Shown here piece after piece: positions 49,337 to 62,394 of a stretch of 64,000 nucleotides of DNA. This DNA is from Symsagittifera roscoffensis (Eukaryota; Xenacoelomorpha; Acoela; Convolutidae), in the NCBI RefSeq assembly GCF_963678635.1, contig NC_087064.1:74552390-74616389 (forward strand), written 5' to 3'. Every line of letters starts with the position of its first letter. Within the stretch, counting starts at the first letter, position 1. Made by a program: the position numbers and the translations under genes. The notes beneath the pieces are model-generated. The model searched no databases, had not been told where the DNA came from, and saw only the letters and a list, made by a program, of their open reading frames with translations.

Positions 49337-50251
49337 TGTGCCAGTCGGTCATATTTGGAAGTTTGACCTTGAGAGAAGCAAAAAACACTTGATTTTGGAG
49401 TGAAATTTAATTTTTCAAAGTTTCGAATGGAACCTGTCATGCACGATTTTCTCGCGAGAACTGAAAATCAGAAAAAGAGATCAGAACAATTTCAGAACGA
49501 TTAAGACACACACGCGGGAAAGTCGCAAGAAAAAACAGTAGGAAATTGCTATTCGCAATTTCCATCACTATAATAATCGAGAGTAGAGCTGTCCCATCTG
49601 TGACAGAGACGAGAGCATTCCCTCGAGTTGGATTATTACGATTGGAATACTATTCTTGACTGGACCAGAGTGAACCTTCGGTGGAAAGGTGGACAGCTGG
49701 AGTGTCCCAATGGTTCACGAGAACTTGCAGTCTAGAGTAAAAACTTGTTCTTGTTGTTGAAACTGACTAACATTAAACTCATATTAGTTACTTTATTAAT
49801 TCTTGAGTTGTTTACCGACTTATTTACTTCCTGGTTCTTGAGCGTGCTACAATGTGAGTACTTAATTTAAATTCTAGAGTGTGTTTTATAATTGTTATGT
49901 TGAGGTAAGGCGAGTTTTAGGTTGATCCATCTGAAATGGATCAAAGTTCCACTGTCTAATAAAAAGTAACTTAACGGATTGTTCCAACCCGGTTTTTAAC
50001 GGCGTTCATGTATTTTGGGTATCTAGAGACCTAAGTATGGGGACGTTTCTAATTCTAGAGTGGGGGGATATTTTAGTAGTAGCCTTTAAGCTGTAACGGG
50101 TCGTAGTCTCATGTCACAAGCGAACCGAACTGGCTCCGACCGTTCTTGAGGTAGAAAAACACAAGAGATAGTGTCCCTGACCCTTGAGCCAGTGGTTATA
50201 GGGCCTATTTTTCTTAAGCCTCATGTGTGACTGCAGTAGACGAATGTTACA
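49337..50251 (+). repeat. 3' LTR of the giant element
   Basis: It is 915 bp and identical to the 5' LTR as far as I can read, with AATAAA at 49,958-49,963. Confidence 0.95.
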
Positions 50252-51590
50252 ATGTCTATCAACCTAAATTGTTCTTCTTGATATAAAATTACTTCCACCA
50301 TGTTACCTTGAGGCAGCAACTACATTCTAGTACTTTCTAGCAACTGATATTCCACCACTTGGACCTAGAGTTCCCCTGGTTTTACAAATCTCCTCAGTGT
50401 CAAACAGAGTTTCAAAATCCATCTTCAACAAATTTCGAGCTTCTTCTTTCGTGTAACCAGGCAGGCTAACTCACTCATCGCTAACAAGATTTTGGATCTT
50501 GACTGGAGTTATCCTCTTTTCTCAGCTGCACTATACCACTAATTAATGAAAACTGCTCTTGTTCTCATTTTGTCAAACTTTTCTGACCAACGCTCTGTAC
50601 TTTATTTTTGTTATAGTCCACATCTATTTTTTAAGTTCTGACTAAATGAAAAAGTTTCAGGAGATAAATTTTGGCTATTATTTTTGGATGACTGCATCTA
50701 CTACTACTACTAAGAATTTTCACCACAATGTATGACTAGGCAGTGATTAATTGCTACAGCTGGTTTCCATAATGGTTTAATGGCGACGGGTCGCAGAAAT
50801 GCGAAATTTTACCTTAACGAGAGTTGTTACGCTTCCTGTATTCGACCGCGTTGGCTAGAATACGGCTGTACTTCTTCCATCGGGTTAAACTGAGAGCAAA
50901 AAATAATAGTAAGCATGTGAAGTAGAGATTTAAATTAATTAACAGTTCCTGGCATTGGAATTGAGTCGCTTTCTTTTCTCGTGACTTGAAATTGACGTGA
51001 TTTTTTCGAATTGACAAACTTTTGACTAGCATTTCTTGTTATATCTCGAGAAAACTAAACACAGAGCCAAAGCTGAGCTTCGCACCACCTGCAATATCAA
51101 GCAAGAAAGCCACTAATTCGAAAAAACTAGAAAATATCAAAAAAATCTAAATATTTACCATGAATTGTGCCATTCTGCCAGATGACACAGCGCAACCTTC
51201 CGGAGACACGAAGAAAAACGAATAAAGGCCTTATTAACGAAAAAGTATTGCGAAGGAGGGTAGGAATATTCTAGAATTTTTATTTTTAAAATTTCAATTG
51301 AAGAGTGAATATTTCTGAGAAATAGAAAAAGACGGCCATTTTGACGAAAAACGACGAAAAAAGAGAATAACGACAAATATTGTGGAAAACGGTCGCACAA
51401 GAGACGAAAAATACGAAGCCTCTTATCGTGGCAACAACACACGATAAGACTCCTAGCAGAGGATATTAGTGGAGAAGGAAGCTTCAGTGGGCAAGGAATA
51501 TTCCACGGAACCCTCCCTTGCCACAAATTGGAAGAGATAAGGACTTTATCTCAGGAAGATTACGGGAGCGGAGGCTTGGTCCCCCAGAGA
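50252..51590 (-). pseudogene. Flank with exon-like fragments of an unidentified minus-strand gene
   Basis: On the minus strand at about 50,329-50,480 a frame reads LPGYTKEEARNLLKMDFETL and goes on through FDTEEICKTRG to a stop. Its character recalls a BEN domain, but it has stops on both sides. A second exon-like piece at 50,820-50,890 follows a good acceptor (TTTGCTCTCAG) and encodes TRWKKYSRILANAVEYRKRN. A third at ~51,156-51,175 (MAQFM then GTAAAT) looks like a first exon. I cannot identify the gene or prove that the pieces belong together. A SINE-like scrap lies near 51,062. Confidence 0.3.
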
Positions 51591-52048
51591 CTGTCTTATG
51601 TGAAGGGACTATATAAAACTAATTTTGTAGCTACTTGGATGTCGTAGAAGTCTGAATTAACACCGGTATTATTTGATATTTTAGAATATGAGTAGCTAGA
51701 AAGAGGAAAGGGTCAATCCATCTCCAATGGATTTAATATAGAACTGTCACACAAAAACATATTAAAATAGGTTGTTCGAGCCGTGTTTTTAATGGCAATG
51801 ACGTATTCTGAGGATCCGAGACTCAGCTATGTGGTTGTGTTCGCATGTAAACGAAAGCTGATCAAAAGTCGTTTGATTGATGGCCTAAAAATAGTAACTT
51901 TTTACTTAGCCCTAAACAGACCAGAAAATCAACTGGCAAGGTCGAGACGGTGAAAAACGAGTAGAATTAAGGTAACTGACGCCTGCCAGTCGTTAATAGG
52001 TACTTTTTCTACGCTCCGTCGCTGTGTTGTATTTGGGCGAATGTTACA
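51590..52048 (+). repeat. Diverged LTR (3' part) of a related element
   Basis: It shares the LTR hairpin (51,715-51,733), the following GGTTGTTCGAGCC..TTTTTAA block and the terminal GCGAATGTTACA with the giant-element LTR, but is strongly diverged. A TATATAAAA lies at 51,611. The left end could not be fixed. About 155 bp of possible internal leader follow before the next insertion. Confidence 0.6.
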
Positions 52049-52203
52049 AATAAGGCTAGTTTCGAACACACAAGCACCCACAGGAGCTTTATTGACTCGT
52101 CAAATGAAACAACATGAAGCAACTAAGCCGATGTAATATAGGCCGAAACCTATGTAGCCGAAAAAGAAAGAAAAACAAACGGAAAAAGACTAAAAGAGAT
52201 ATT

Positions 52204-53092
52204 TGTAACAGTCGTCTACTTAAGTCACATATGAGGTTAAGAAAAATAGGCCCTATATCCATTGGCTCAGGAGTCAGGGACACTATCTCTTGTGTTTTTC
52301 TACCTCAGCGGTCTGAGCCAATTCGGTTCACTCGCGACATGAGACTACAAACCGTTTTACAGCTTAAAGGCTACTACCAAATTATCACCCCACTCTAGAA
52401 GTAAGAACGCCCACATGCTCAGGTGTCGAAATACAAAAAACACGCAAACGCCGTTAAAAACAGGGTCGAACCTCACGTACACCGTTAGTTTTTTATTGGA
52501 CAGTGGACCTTTGATCCATTTCAGATGGATTAATCTAAAAAACTCTCCCTAACTCAACATAAAAACAAAAAACACACTCAAGAAATTTAAATTGGGCACT
52601 TACATACCGACACGACCTCTAGAATCGAGTAACTAAATTGTAGAACTCTAGAATTAATATAGGGTAATAAAGAATAATTCAAGAAGTATGCGAGAAATAA
52701 TTTTTAATTCAAGCAATAAGTTTTCTGTCTGGACCATTGGGCAGCTTCAGCTGTCCACCTTTCCACTCAAGGTTTGCTCTGGTCCACTCGAACGCTCCTT
52801 CTATCTGTTCTCCGTCACTCCTGACTCTCTAACAGGAACAAGACAGCTCTACTCTCGTTTGATTTACGGTCAAATTGCGAACAGCAATTTTACTCCATTA
52901 ATTTTCAGCTAGTTTCCCCGCAATTATTACTCGATTCTTCTGATTGATTTCTTTTTTTTTGTATTTTTGTTTGTCGCGCGAAACTTGAGCAAATCAGGCC
53001 GTTATCGAAATTTTGAAAAAAAATTTTCTCCACAAAATCAAGATTAAACGTTCAGCTCAAGGTCAAACTTCCAAATATGACCGACTGTTACA
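52204..53092 (-). repeat. 3' LTR of the second giant copy (889 bp)
   Basis: It is bounded by TGTAAC/GTTACA. It is alignable with the intact element's LTR but clearly diverged. It keeps the U3 palindrome (52,872-52,890), the hairpin (52,511-52,533) and AATAAA (52,492-52,497, minus strand). Confidence 0.9.
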
Positions 53093-53454
53093 TACTCCCC
53101 GGACTCACGATTGATGTCCTCATCGCGTGTAGTCGTCTGTCAGTGAGCCCCCAGAATGTTGAGTGCGTCTCAAGATACAGTGTCAGTGGTCATTTTTAGA
53201 AGTTTGCAGCAGATTTAACTTTATCTAGACCCCAAAAGTCACAGCCATGCAAAATTGTCACAATATCGCTAAACAGCAAAAAAAATCTGCATCCACCTGC
53301 ACCTTGAATTCCAGCTTTATAAGGTATTCATTGAAATTTCTTTTGTCTCATCCATTCAGAAAATTTTCATGCAGCTTTTTGTTTTATATAGTAATTATAG
53401 TATATTATTAACAAAATTTTATATGTTAAAATTTCTTTTCCGTTCCCTCAGATT
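53093..53454 (-). other. Region between the ORF3 relic and 3' LTR, second copy
   Basis: No gene is seen. It keeps the GAGTCCGGGGAGTA primer-like tract next to the LTR. Confidence 0.6.
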
Positions 53455-56400
53455 TTATCTGAGTTCACACTCAAGGCGTTTTGTCCTTTCACGCTCAAGA
53501 CTCAAGAACCAACTCCTGAGCACCTTGCTCAGTTCGCGCTTCCCGTCTTCGAGGTTTTGGGTCCGGAAGCTTGACACCGTAACTTGCCTCGATAATTCTT
53601 CTTTATTATCGGAACTGATCACGATTTCTTCCATTCCCTTCAGCTGTTCGTAGGCTCGCATCCATTCCCTTTGCTCTTGTAATTTCTTCGCCTGGTTCGA
53701 TAGACTCTTCACTATAGATTCCCCCTTTCAAGCAAAAGGAGTTATGCAAGCTCAACCTCACGTTCTTCGCCACGTCTTCCTCCAATATCAATTCCCTCGC
53801 TTTGGTTTTATCTCAAGACACTTAACCAACCCTTTTCCAACCCGTGGTTGTTGCATTGCGATGGGTTAGCAAGGGTCTTTTGAAGGCCTCTGGTCCGATC
53901 TCGGCCAGGAACTGACGATATTCTTTTTGATGCTTCTTCATGTGATTCATTGACAATGTGTACAGCCAAGACGTCAGTGTTGCCCTAAACCATGAGAGGA
54001 GTCGTATGCGACTTCACACGTGCCTCACCTCCATGGGTACAGCGAATATTTTGCACGCAGTCTCAAACAACTCAAGCCTCCGGCTATAGTCAATCGCATC
54101 TATCGATTCCACCGTTGGTGTCTTCGACTCCCGATACTTCGTTACGTTCTCCTCAATCCATCGCACCGCCAGCATCGAGCTCACCACAAAAAGAGTGACC
54201 TTCTGTTGATGGTCGGCTAGCCCAATTGACCGAATTTCCTCCACATCCCATATCAGGCAGAGGTTCGACTGCTCCGGGTACCATACTGTCTGTGCCAGAC
54301 AATGACATGGGCATTCCCCGTGCGCCAAGTTGATGCTCCGGAGATTGCGCTCTCCCGAAGCTTCAAGCAGAGGTTCGACTTCCATCATATTTGCGTGTGT
54401 CACGTCATCCTAATCCACGGCTTGGGCATTATTCGCTGTCTTCCCAATCGTATTCTGCCTCTCGAAGTCACTAGCGTTCTCTTCTCCCAAACTCAAGAGT
54501 TTCAACCCCCAGATCTCACTCAAGTCCTCCCTTCGATCTCCAGGCACCGCTTCTATTATCTTCCGCAACAACCGACGTACGTGATGCGACATCCGCGCCA
54601 AGCGCACGCACTTGGGCACTGATGAGCCTTGTCGATCAGCACCTTCTGACTAAATGCTTCCACCATCGCCATATGTACCGGATAATGGCTACCGCACAGG
54701 TTAGCCATGATTGATCCCACCAGAGATTTCGCATTCATTGGTAGACTGTAGGCCTCGCACAGGGGAAACCCCATTTCCGGCTCAAGACTGGTTTTTCATC
54801 CCCTGATATGCTTCTGAACCATCTGCAGCACTCCAGGCAAAGACTCCACGCTTAACGCCGTCACCAGATGGTGCTCGGACTCTAGCATCTCCAGTGACTG
54901 TAAACTACACATCCTTGAAAAGAATCCCAATGCCGTTGCCAAATTTACGGTGGTGCTCGCGTAACACTCAGACACTATTTGCACCTCGCTCTTCTCCTTC
55001 TCAGTGATGTCACCAAACCAGGTGGCCAGATCCTTCCTTTGAAAGGATTGTATCCGGACACAAAATCGCCCGTCACAAGAATGCTCTCAACCTCCACTCG
55101 CTAGATCAAGACAACAGCCCGGCTCCATCTTCTTTTAACTTATTTATCCGGCTTGGTCGTCACTTCCCCGGGCTCCCCCGATGAGGCAGGATCAACTTAT
55201 GTATCAATCTCAAGTTCCTCAGATCCTCGTCCTTTTTTGGCGATAGCCTCACCCGCTCGGTGACTTCTTCGTTTAGACTCGCCTGGGGACGTGGGCACCA
55301 ACTTCCAAATAGTCCCCAGGTTCGTAGACAACACGTTGTCTTCTCCTCCCAGCCTCAGCTCCACCTTCTTGTCAGAACGCCGCACACTGATGACTTCTGG
55401 CATCTTCTCAAGTAGCAGACCTAGACTCGGTATCTCCCTTTCCGTCTGATCAACTTCAACAATTCAGCCACCTCAAAATTCTCATAAGCAACCCCGGCCT
55501 TCGGATCCAAGAAAAGGTTGCAGGATATCCCCATCAAACCGGATACGTACTGGTACTCTCCCCGCTTCGTGGGCTTCGAATATTCCTCTGCCAGAGCCAT
55601 GTTACGATGAACGTCATGATCCTCGCCAAAATTCTAATTGGAGAACCTCCGTATCTCATCAATCTCTCCATGCTTCTCCAGAGACTGCCTCGATCTATCT
55701 CCCTTTTTGATCCCAGTACTCTGGTACACGTTCAAGATGACGGTTGAGACTCGCCTTTCCATCGCTTTATTTCCTGTCACTTTCTGACTACATGCCTGGA
55801 CGGTGGTGTCGGGCATCTTCGACATGATCCATCTCAAGAAACAGGTGGCATCTTTCCTTCATGAAGTCAGCAACTCCAACGCCACTCCTGCCAAGCTCCA
55901 CGTGAACATCAACTTCCATGCCGTCCTGAAAAAAGGATTCGCCATCAATGGTTGTGCCAATGAGGGTGCCTCATCTCATCCTCGAAATACTCCAGCAGCA
56001 AATTCTCCCAATTCGTCCTGGCTGATTCCCCAACTCCAGTTTATTCACTTCATCTCTTTGTTGGGCAGCACAATTCCGACGCTTCCTGGATATCCCGCAA
56101 TCAAATTTCTTCAGGCAGCTTTCCAATTCTTTCGTGGTTTCTATCCACCATGGGCGAGCGGTGTTTCTCGTTGCTCCTCTCTCAAGAGGGTCACTTGTCA
56201 CCTGTTTCGCTATACTCTGCTGTTGAGTCGAGATCCAATCCTTGCCAATGTCTATTTGCCACATCTGTCCACTGGTGGAACCCCTTTTTGCATTCGCCTT
56301 CTGAGGTTTGAAGTCTTCTTCCGTTCCCGGAGTCGTCGAGGCTTCCATTTCGAATAACACTTCAGCCAACCTCCGGGCCGCTGAATTGCTCTTTTAGGCC

Positions 56401-59400
56401 GTCATCTTCCACCTCGCTAGAACCATGGGAGCCGTCTCCTTCAAGTTCTTCTGCAAAACCGCCTCCGTGGAAGGACTCGCTTCTTCTACCTCCCGTTTCC
56501 TTTTCCTAGACCTCACTCCTTTGCTCGGGGGTTTAGTCACAATCATCACTGACTCCACTTCTTTGTCCAGACCTACTTTATCCGACTCTTGCCTCCCCCT
56601 TCTCTAGCCTTAAGAATATTAACATCTTATTTACAATATCAGTTTAACTCTTATCATCGATTTCAATCCTAATTTCCTTTTTTTCAGTTTTTTCATTTGG
56701 AGTAGAGCTATTTTACATGATTTGGCCCCGTTACTCTGCTTCTGTTCCCTCATGTGAACCATCTTCTCGAGCAGCTCTCCTCTCGCTTCCTCATCTAGTC
56801 CAGTGGCCATCCGGACAGGTTCTCCGAATCCCACTACAGTGTCCCACAACTCTTCTTTGAAATCGTCCAACTTGACGATTTGACACGGGTTTTGTCCTTT
56901 GACACGGTTTTTGTCCATATTTTCTCCCTCTCCTGATTCAGCCTGATCTCTCTCCAATACATCCTTGAATCTGTTTTCTACGGGAAGGCTTCTTCTATCC
57001 CCTGGGGTGCCGACTGACAAGGGTGAAGGTGTTGCTGGGTCCGTTACTTTGCGTTCAGTGAGGGGCACATTTAGGGTCCCTGCCGCGTCCAATTTTTGTC
57101 CCTCCTGTCTCAAACACACCTCCTCCAATCCATAACGTGCTAGATGTTTTCTCGTGCCGGACTTCAAGTCATCCTTCAGCTATGTGACCTTCCTGCATGA
57201 TCATCCTCCCGTTGTCGTATATAGGCATTCGGCTCTCGAAACCAGCCTTCTCAAGCGTCTCTAGAACTTTCTGAACTTCATACTTAGGAGGCATCGAGCC
57301 CCGCATCTATTTTGCTTGATTAGTCCACGAATGTATTTTAATTTCGCAAGTGTGGAAGTACACCGCTGCCAAATATCCGATGAATAAAGGGTCCTAGCTG
57401 TCCGTGAACACCTTCTGCTGCCGCTCCACGGCTTCTCTCGCATATATCGACGGGACTACCATCGGGCTATTCATTCCCAACGTCATCCGTCTCACCGTCG
57501 GGAACTCGGGGTTCGCAGCGGGTAGCGCGTCCCGCTCAAGTATCGTTTCTAGCTCCTTCTTCGCGAACTCAAAACTCTTCGTCCACGCCGGGATCCTCAT
57601 GACCTCTCTCCTGTTTCTTGCCACTGGATTCAAGTTCCAGAACTTCGGGTAGGCCTCGATGGGACCTTCACGTTTTTCCCCATCCTGCGCTGCAGCTGGC
57701 CCCTGAAATTGAGCACTATTAACTGTGGATCTTTCACTTTCTTTGCTCTCAAGTCCTCCTGCTCCTGCTTACACCAAATCAGCGCCGTCCCATCCAGAAT
57801 GCTGATTAAACTCACGTGTACTACTGAATGTCGATACGCCACCACAAGTGGATCCGGGAAGGCGTGCGTCACGGCTGGCCCGTAGACACAGGTCACCACC
57901 TTCCCCAGTCCTCTGATCATTCCCAAGGGATCAGATCTCATCGCCAGACACAAGTCGGTTAGGAGAGGTATGCCTCCATTTGCCTCCCTCATCTCTTCTG
58001 TAGCCTTCGGATTTCTTTCCTCGCTTGTCAAGTACCGGTTCTGCCTTAAGAGGTATTCCACCAGCAGTGTCTTCAGCCCGGCAGCACATTTGTAGGAATA
58101 GGTCTCCACACTTGCGTGGGCCTTTCTCACCGAGAAGGGTTCGCCATAATTCCTCATTCGATGAAACGCCGTCAGGTTCCCATGTGTCAAGAGTACCAAT
58201 GTCAATTATCCGTCGATCCTGAGGGTCTCTACACCTCTGCTAAACATGTATGCCGGACCAATGTTGAGCAAGTACCTGGGATGTACCAGATACAAGGCTT
58301 GTACGAGGTTGAGGTTGATGGGCATATTCAAGAGGTCCTGCACAAATGCCTCGAAGATGTTAATCCCCGCGTAAAACACTTTATCCATGTATTTCTTCTC
58401 CCAGCATGGACTCAAGAAATTCAAGATTTCGTATGTCTTTCTGGCAATCAGCTCACCGTTCGCATGCTCCCACCAGAAACCCCCAATAATGACCTTTTTG
58501 GCTGACGTGACCATTATCCACACTGTCATTTCTCTCTTCTCTACGATCACAAGCTGCTCCTACAGATCTGCTTAACTAGGGAAGGTGCGCTCTCCTTCGT
58601 CTTCTCCATCACATTCTCCAGTCTCGTTGTTAGGAACGGCCACCTTCCTTTTTCCTGCGTCAAACCGCTACAGTCTTTCGTTCATTGTTTGGCCCTCTCG
58701 CAGTAGAGCTCGTTATCGTAAGATCCATGCTCCAAAACCACAGGCTGGCTGTCAAATGGGTTATCACGGGATGATCGTCTCCTACCTCAGGGTTGAATTT
58801 CGACTGCCGGGCAAGATTCGACGTCTCAAAACAAAGGACCTCATCCAACACAATCAAGATGTCCGCGAGCTCATAAAAGCCCCTCAGAGCATTGGACACA
58901 CACGCCTATGCTGCCGCCACTTCCGACGTCGGAAGCCTCAAGTTTACCGGCTCCAGCTCACGATTCGGCGCTGCCAATAGCATTCGCCATCCATTTTTTT
59001 CTGCTATCAGGATCAACATTGCATACAGGAACTGCAGAGCTCGTGGCATGCCTGCATAGCCTGGAGATGATGCAAAAACCACCCTCGTTTTTGATCCCAA
59101 TCGGGAAGCTACCAACTCCTGCACTTCGTTCAATGCTGCAAACAGCGTCTGGATTGCCTCCCAGGTCTTCTTTGGCGTCGGCTCCCCACTCCTCGAGTGC
59201 TCAAGTAGTCCCGCTGCGTGTAGGTGGTCGTTCATCTCCACAAATACCAACAGCTCTGGCTCACACGACGTCCCAGACTTCATTGTCACAATCAGAATCA
59301 GCATCTGATTTAGCTCCGCGCCTGGTAATAGATATACCAACGTTTCTGGCCAAAACGATTTCGGGGACGTCCCCTCGAAGTCCGATCCCGCCACAATGAT

Positions 59401-61857
59401 GGCTCTTGATGCTACAGGATCCGATCGATCATAAACTGCCAACGTCTTGCCCAGCTGCGAGGTTCCATAGGATCTCCCGTACCTTGGGTCTTCGGGCAGC
59501 TTCGGACCCATATATGCAGTGTCAGGAAGCCCCATACTTTTTGGCTCAAGAAGCTTCTCCACTGCCCTCAGCTGCGCGGGAATAGCCACTCTGATCCTGG
59601 CTATGCTGGTCTGATGCTTCGGAGGCTCTACTATGAGGCCTGGGCTCCCCAGCTCTTTGAGGGGCCTGTAGTTGACTGGCCCCATTATGGACTTCTTGGG
59701 AATCCCCGTCAAGTCGGCAGTCTCCAGTATCTCTGCTCGAGAAAAGTGCGCCTCGTGTGCCTTCAGCCAATCCACACAATAATGATTGCTCAAGTCCTCA
59801 TGTGACAGACTCTTGACTCCCAGGACCTCTACTAGCTTTTGTCTACAGGCCAGATCCTAGAGATCCAGATCTTTCACTCGCTCCAGGTACCGGGCTTTGC
59901 TCTCGCTTCTCCAGGACCTTCTGCCTTCTTCTTGTTGTCAACCAACACTACCGATGACACTACCGAGCTCTGGGGCGTAGAAGACTCCGCCTCGTCTCTC
60001 TCCATGGGTGTTGAACCCAGCTGACTACTTCTGGTGCTCCTTGAGCTTTCTCTAGAATCGACCCTTCCTCCCAAGCGATCAGCCACGGGCCTAGCCGGGA
60101 AGAAGGAAGGTCTCGGGGGTGGACCAAATGTGAACTGACCAGTTTCCACCAGATCCGACTCAAGAAAGTTTATATGCCTCTGGAAGACACCGTTCAGCCA
60201 CTCCGTGCCCCTGGGCCTGTCGAAGTGGATGCCGTCCGAGGATGAGTTTTCCGGAAGTGAATCCTCCATCATTCTTGCTACGTCAAACAATCTCACAGGC
60301 ATACACTTCTCTGTTGAATTTGCCTAATGATTTCGTTGATATGGCGTACTTTTTCAATCATGTTCCTCGCGTTTTGGTCGGACATCATATTGTAGGGGAC
60401 GCCGCAAATGGTGAGTAATGCCGGGTCCAGATAGAATGCAACTCAATTTGTCCTGCAGCCTCATCATCTTCCTTGATTTACCTCTGGAAACATCGTTGGT
60501 CCCCATCATTAAGTTGACCGTTTACACTTTCCTCATCTCAAGCATCTCTAGCGACGCTAAATTCTGGGGCATTGCTGCATCAGAAAAACTCAAGATCCCC
60601 ACTTGCCAATGCGCCTGGATTCTTGTCAGGTACCGGACAAGACTGTCCCGAATGATCAAGTGGACTGCACCTTCCGGTGTTCTAGGCTGCGTGAAGTAGT
60701 CAGCCCAAGCTGCATCGTGGTAGGCATCCCTCCTCTCACGTTGCGCCGCCGTCCATCTTCTCGGTTGTGTCTGTGATAAGCGCCGTCAGTGTTTTTCTTA
60801 TAATTCGCTATGATGACACTCCTCACTTGATATTCCCTCCAGGTGGCCGGCTGCTCCTCACGCGCTGGACTCTCGAGAGCTCTTGACTGCATCCTCTCCT
60901 GCAACTCATCGAGGCGTGTTGTCCCCGTTCCGGTTTGACTGCCAATGGTCGAACTGGGCGTCAATCCTGTAGTGTAATGTCCAATAATGGTCTGATTCGA
61001 CGGGACGGGTTCGGGTGGTGTCCATGTTTCCAGGCCTTCATTCATGTGCTCTTGGTCCAGGCGGTCCAGATTGAAGCGACCGATCGATCTGGGGGCTTCA
61101 TCCACTTCCATTCTCGACTCTGATCTCGATCTTGTCGCATCGGGTTCAGTCATCGTCTTCTTCTTTCTCTCCTTGCTGTTTGCGAACTCTTTTGTAGTCG
61201 TTCGATTTCTGATATTATCTGCTCGCAATTCGCCGCAGTTTCTTGCAATTTCTAGGATTGGTTCCGTTCAGCCCTCACTAAGTTCAGATCGAGAACCGTT
61301 TGGTCCCGCTCGAGAATCGCTTGGTCACGCTCGAGGTTCGCCTGATCTCGCTCAAGATTCTCTTCGTCCTTGTCCAGGTTGGCTTTGTCCCGTTCTCTCT
61401 GGGCGCTTTCCAGTTCCCTTTTCAGATTGCTGAGATCCGGATACGCCTCTTCCGTTTGTTGGGACCGTATAATCGATAATGGCTTGCTGGTAGACTGGGT
61501 CCCTACCCCTGCTGGTGGTCTGGTCGGAAGGGGAATTTCTCCCGCGCAATATTTCGTCGTTTTATCCAAGCCGGGGTTACTCGCAAGGTCAAATCCCCTC
61601 ACACCTGCGTCAACATTACAGGATAGCCTTCTGGTTTGCTCTTGATTCGAGATCTCATCCGACGTGTAACCGACCGTTAACAGAGCTTTGGTCGGTGATT
61701 CCCTGCTTTCTCCTGGGGACTCCAGTTGCAGGATGGCATTAAGCATTATCGCGAGCCTCTCATCCACTTGCGTGTAGTCAAGGTACCTCAAGCGCTTGTA
61801 GAGCTTGTCCAGTGTAGGTTTTCTGAACGCCGCTGGCACACACTTCCATTCTGCCAT
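53455..61857 (-). pseudogene. ORF3 relic of the second giant copy
   Basis: It starts with MAEWKCVPAAF at 61,857 and ends at 53,455. Homology to the intact ORF3 runs along its whole length, but at least 15 frameshifts or stops divide it into fragments. The SGNH block V (DGIHFDRPRG) and block III (GTNDVSRG) are still legible. The block I glycine is lost (IIRDS). The second SGNH-like region keeps GSDFEGTS and (V)EMNDH. The C-terminal HGECPCHCLAQ patch and the EEIVISSD tail are kept. The relic shows that the domain set belongs to the family and is not an accident of one copy. Confidence 0.9.
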
Positions 61858-62394
61858 TACTGTATTTTTTTTCTCAAGAGATCTCACAAAAAACTTTGCT
61901 CAAGAAATACCTCACCTAGTTAAACCCAAGAAAGACCTCACCTAGATAACCTCAAAAAATACCCTTCACAGGTTAACACTCAAGAGATACTTTTTTTCAG
62001 TACCGATTGTGAAGAACTGCTTGAAGTTTCTTTTCTTTCGTTACTCGTTCAATTCCGATCCAGATATCGTTTTAGTTTTTTGATGATGCAAATTAATCTG
62101 AAAATAAAATTTAGTTTTAGACCAAGATGTTTTTCGCTCGTATCTAACCTAAACCTCCCCCCTTACTACCTTTAAAACATTGTCCTAACAATTTCAAGAT
62201 ATATTGATTCAATTAGATATTAAAAACATGCAGATTTATCTTACGTTTTAGCACCACAACGTTTGAATTGAAAATTCTGTTATAATTGTCATGCCAACCA
62301 TAATAAAACCTATTTTCCTGACGCGTGCCCCCCTTTGTACCTAGCTCAAGACCCTCATGCCCCCTATAACGAGACCTTCGCGTCCTCCCAAAAC
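61858..62394 (-). other. Pol-ORF3 spacer, second copy
   Basis: It contains a diverged tandem array with (C)TAGGTGAGGT and TTTCTTG(A/G)G units (about 61,880-61,990) and the conserved acceptor with AG at 62,099-62,098. Confidence 0.65.

Larger units (their letters stand above)
27219..50251 (+). mobile_element. Intact giant Ty3/gypsy-type LTR retrotransposon (23,033 bp)
   Basis: The element runs from TGTGCC at 27,219 to GTTACA at 50,251. It is bounded by two 915-bp LTRs that I read as identical. Inside, in order, are: a leader with a tRNA-complementary site and a minisatellite; Gag; an in-frame UAG; Pol with PR-RT-RNaseH-IN; a conserved 3' splice site; a 2,974-codon ORF3; and a short purine tract. 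All ORFs are open, and with identical LTRs this implies recent insertion. Domain order (RT and RNase H before integrase) places it in Ty3/gypsy. Elements this long are exceptional; known giants include plant Ogre and planarian Burro. The flanks share only ATG, so no proper target duplication is visible. Confidence 0.93.
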
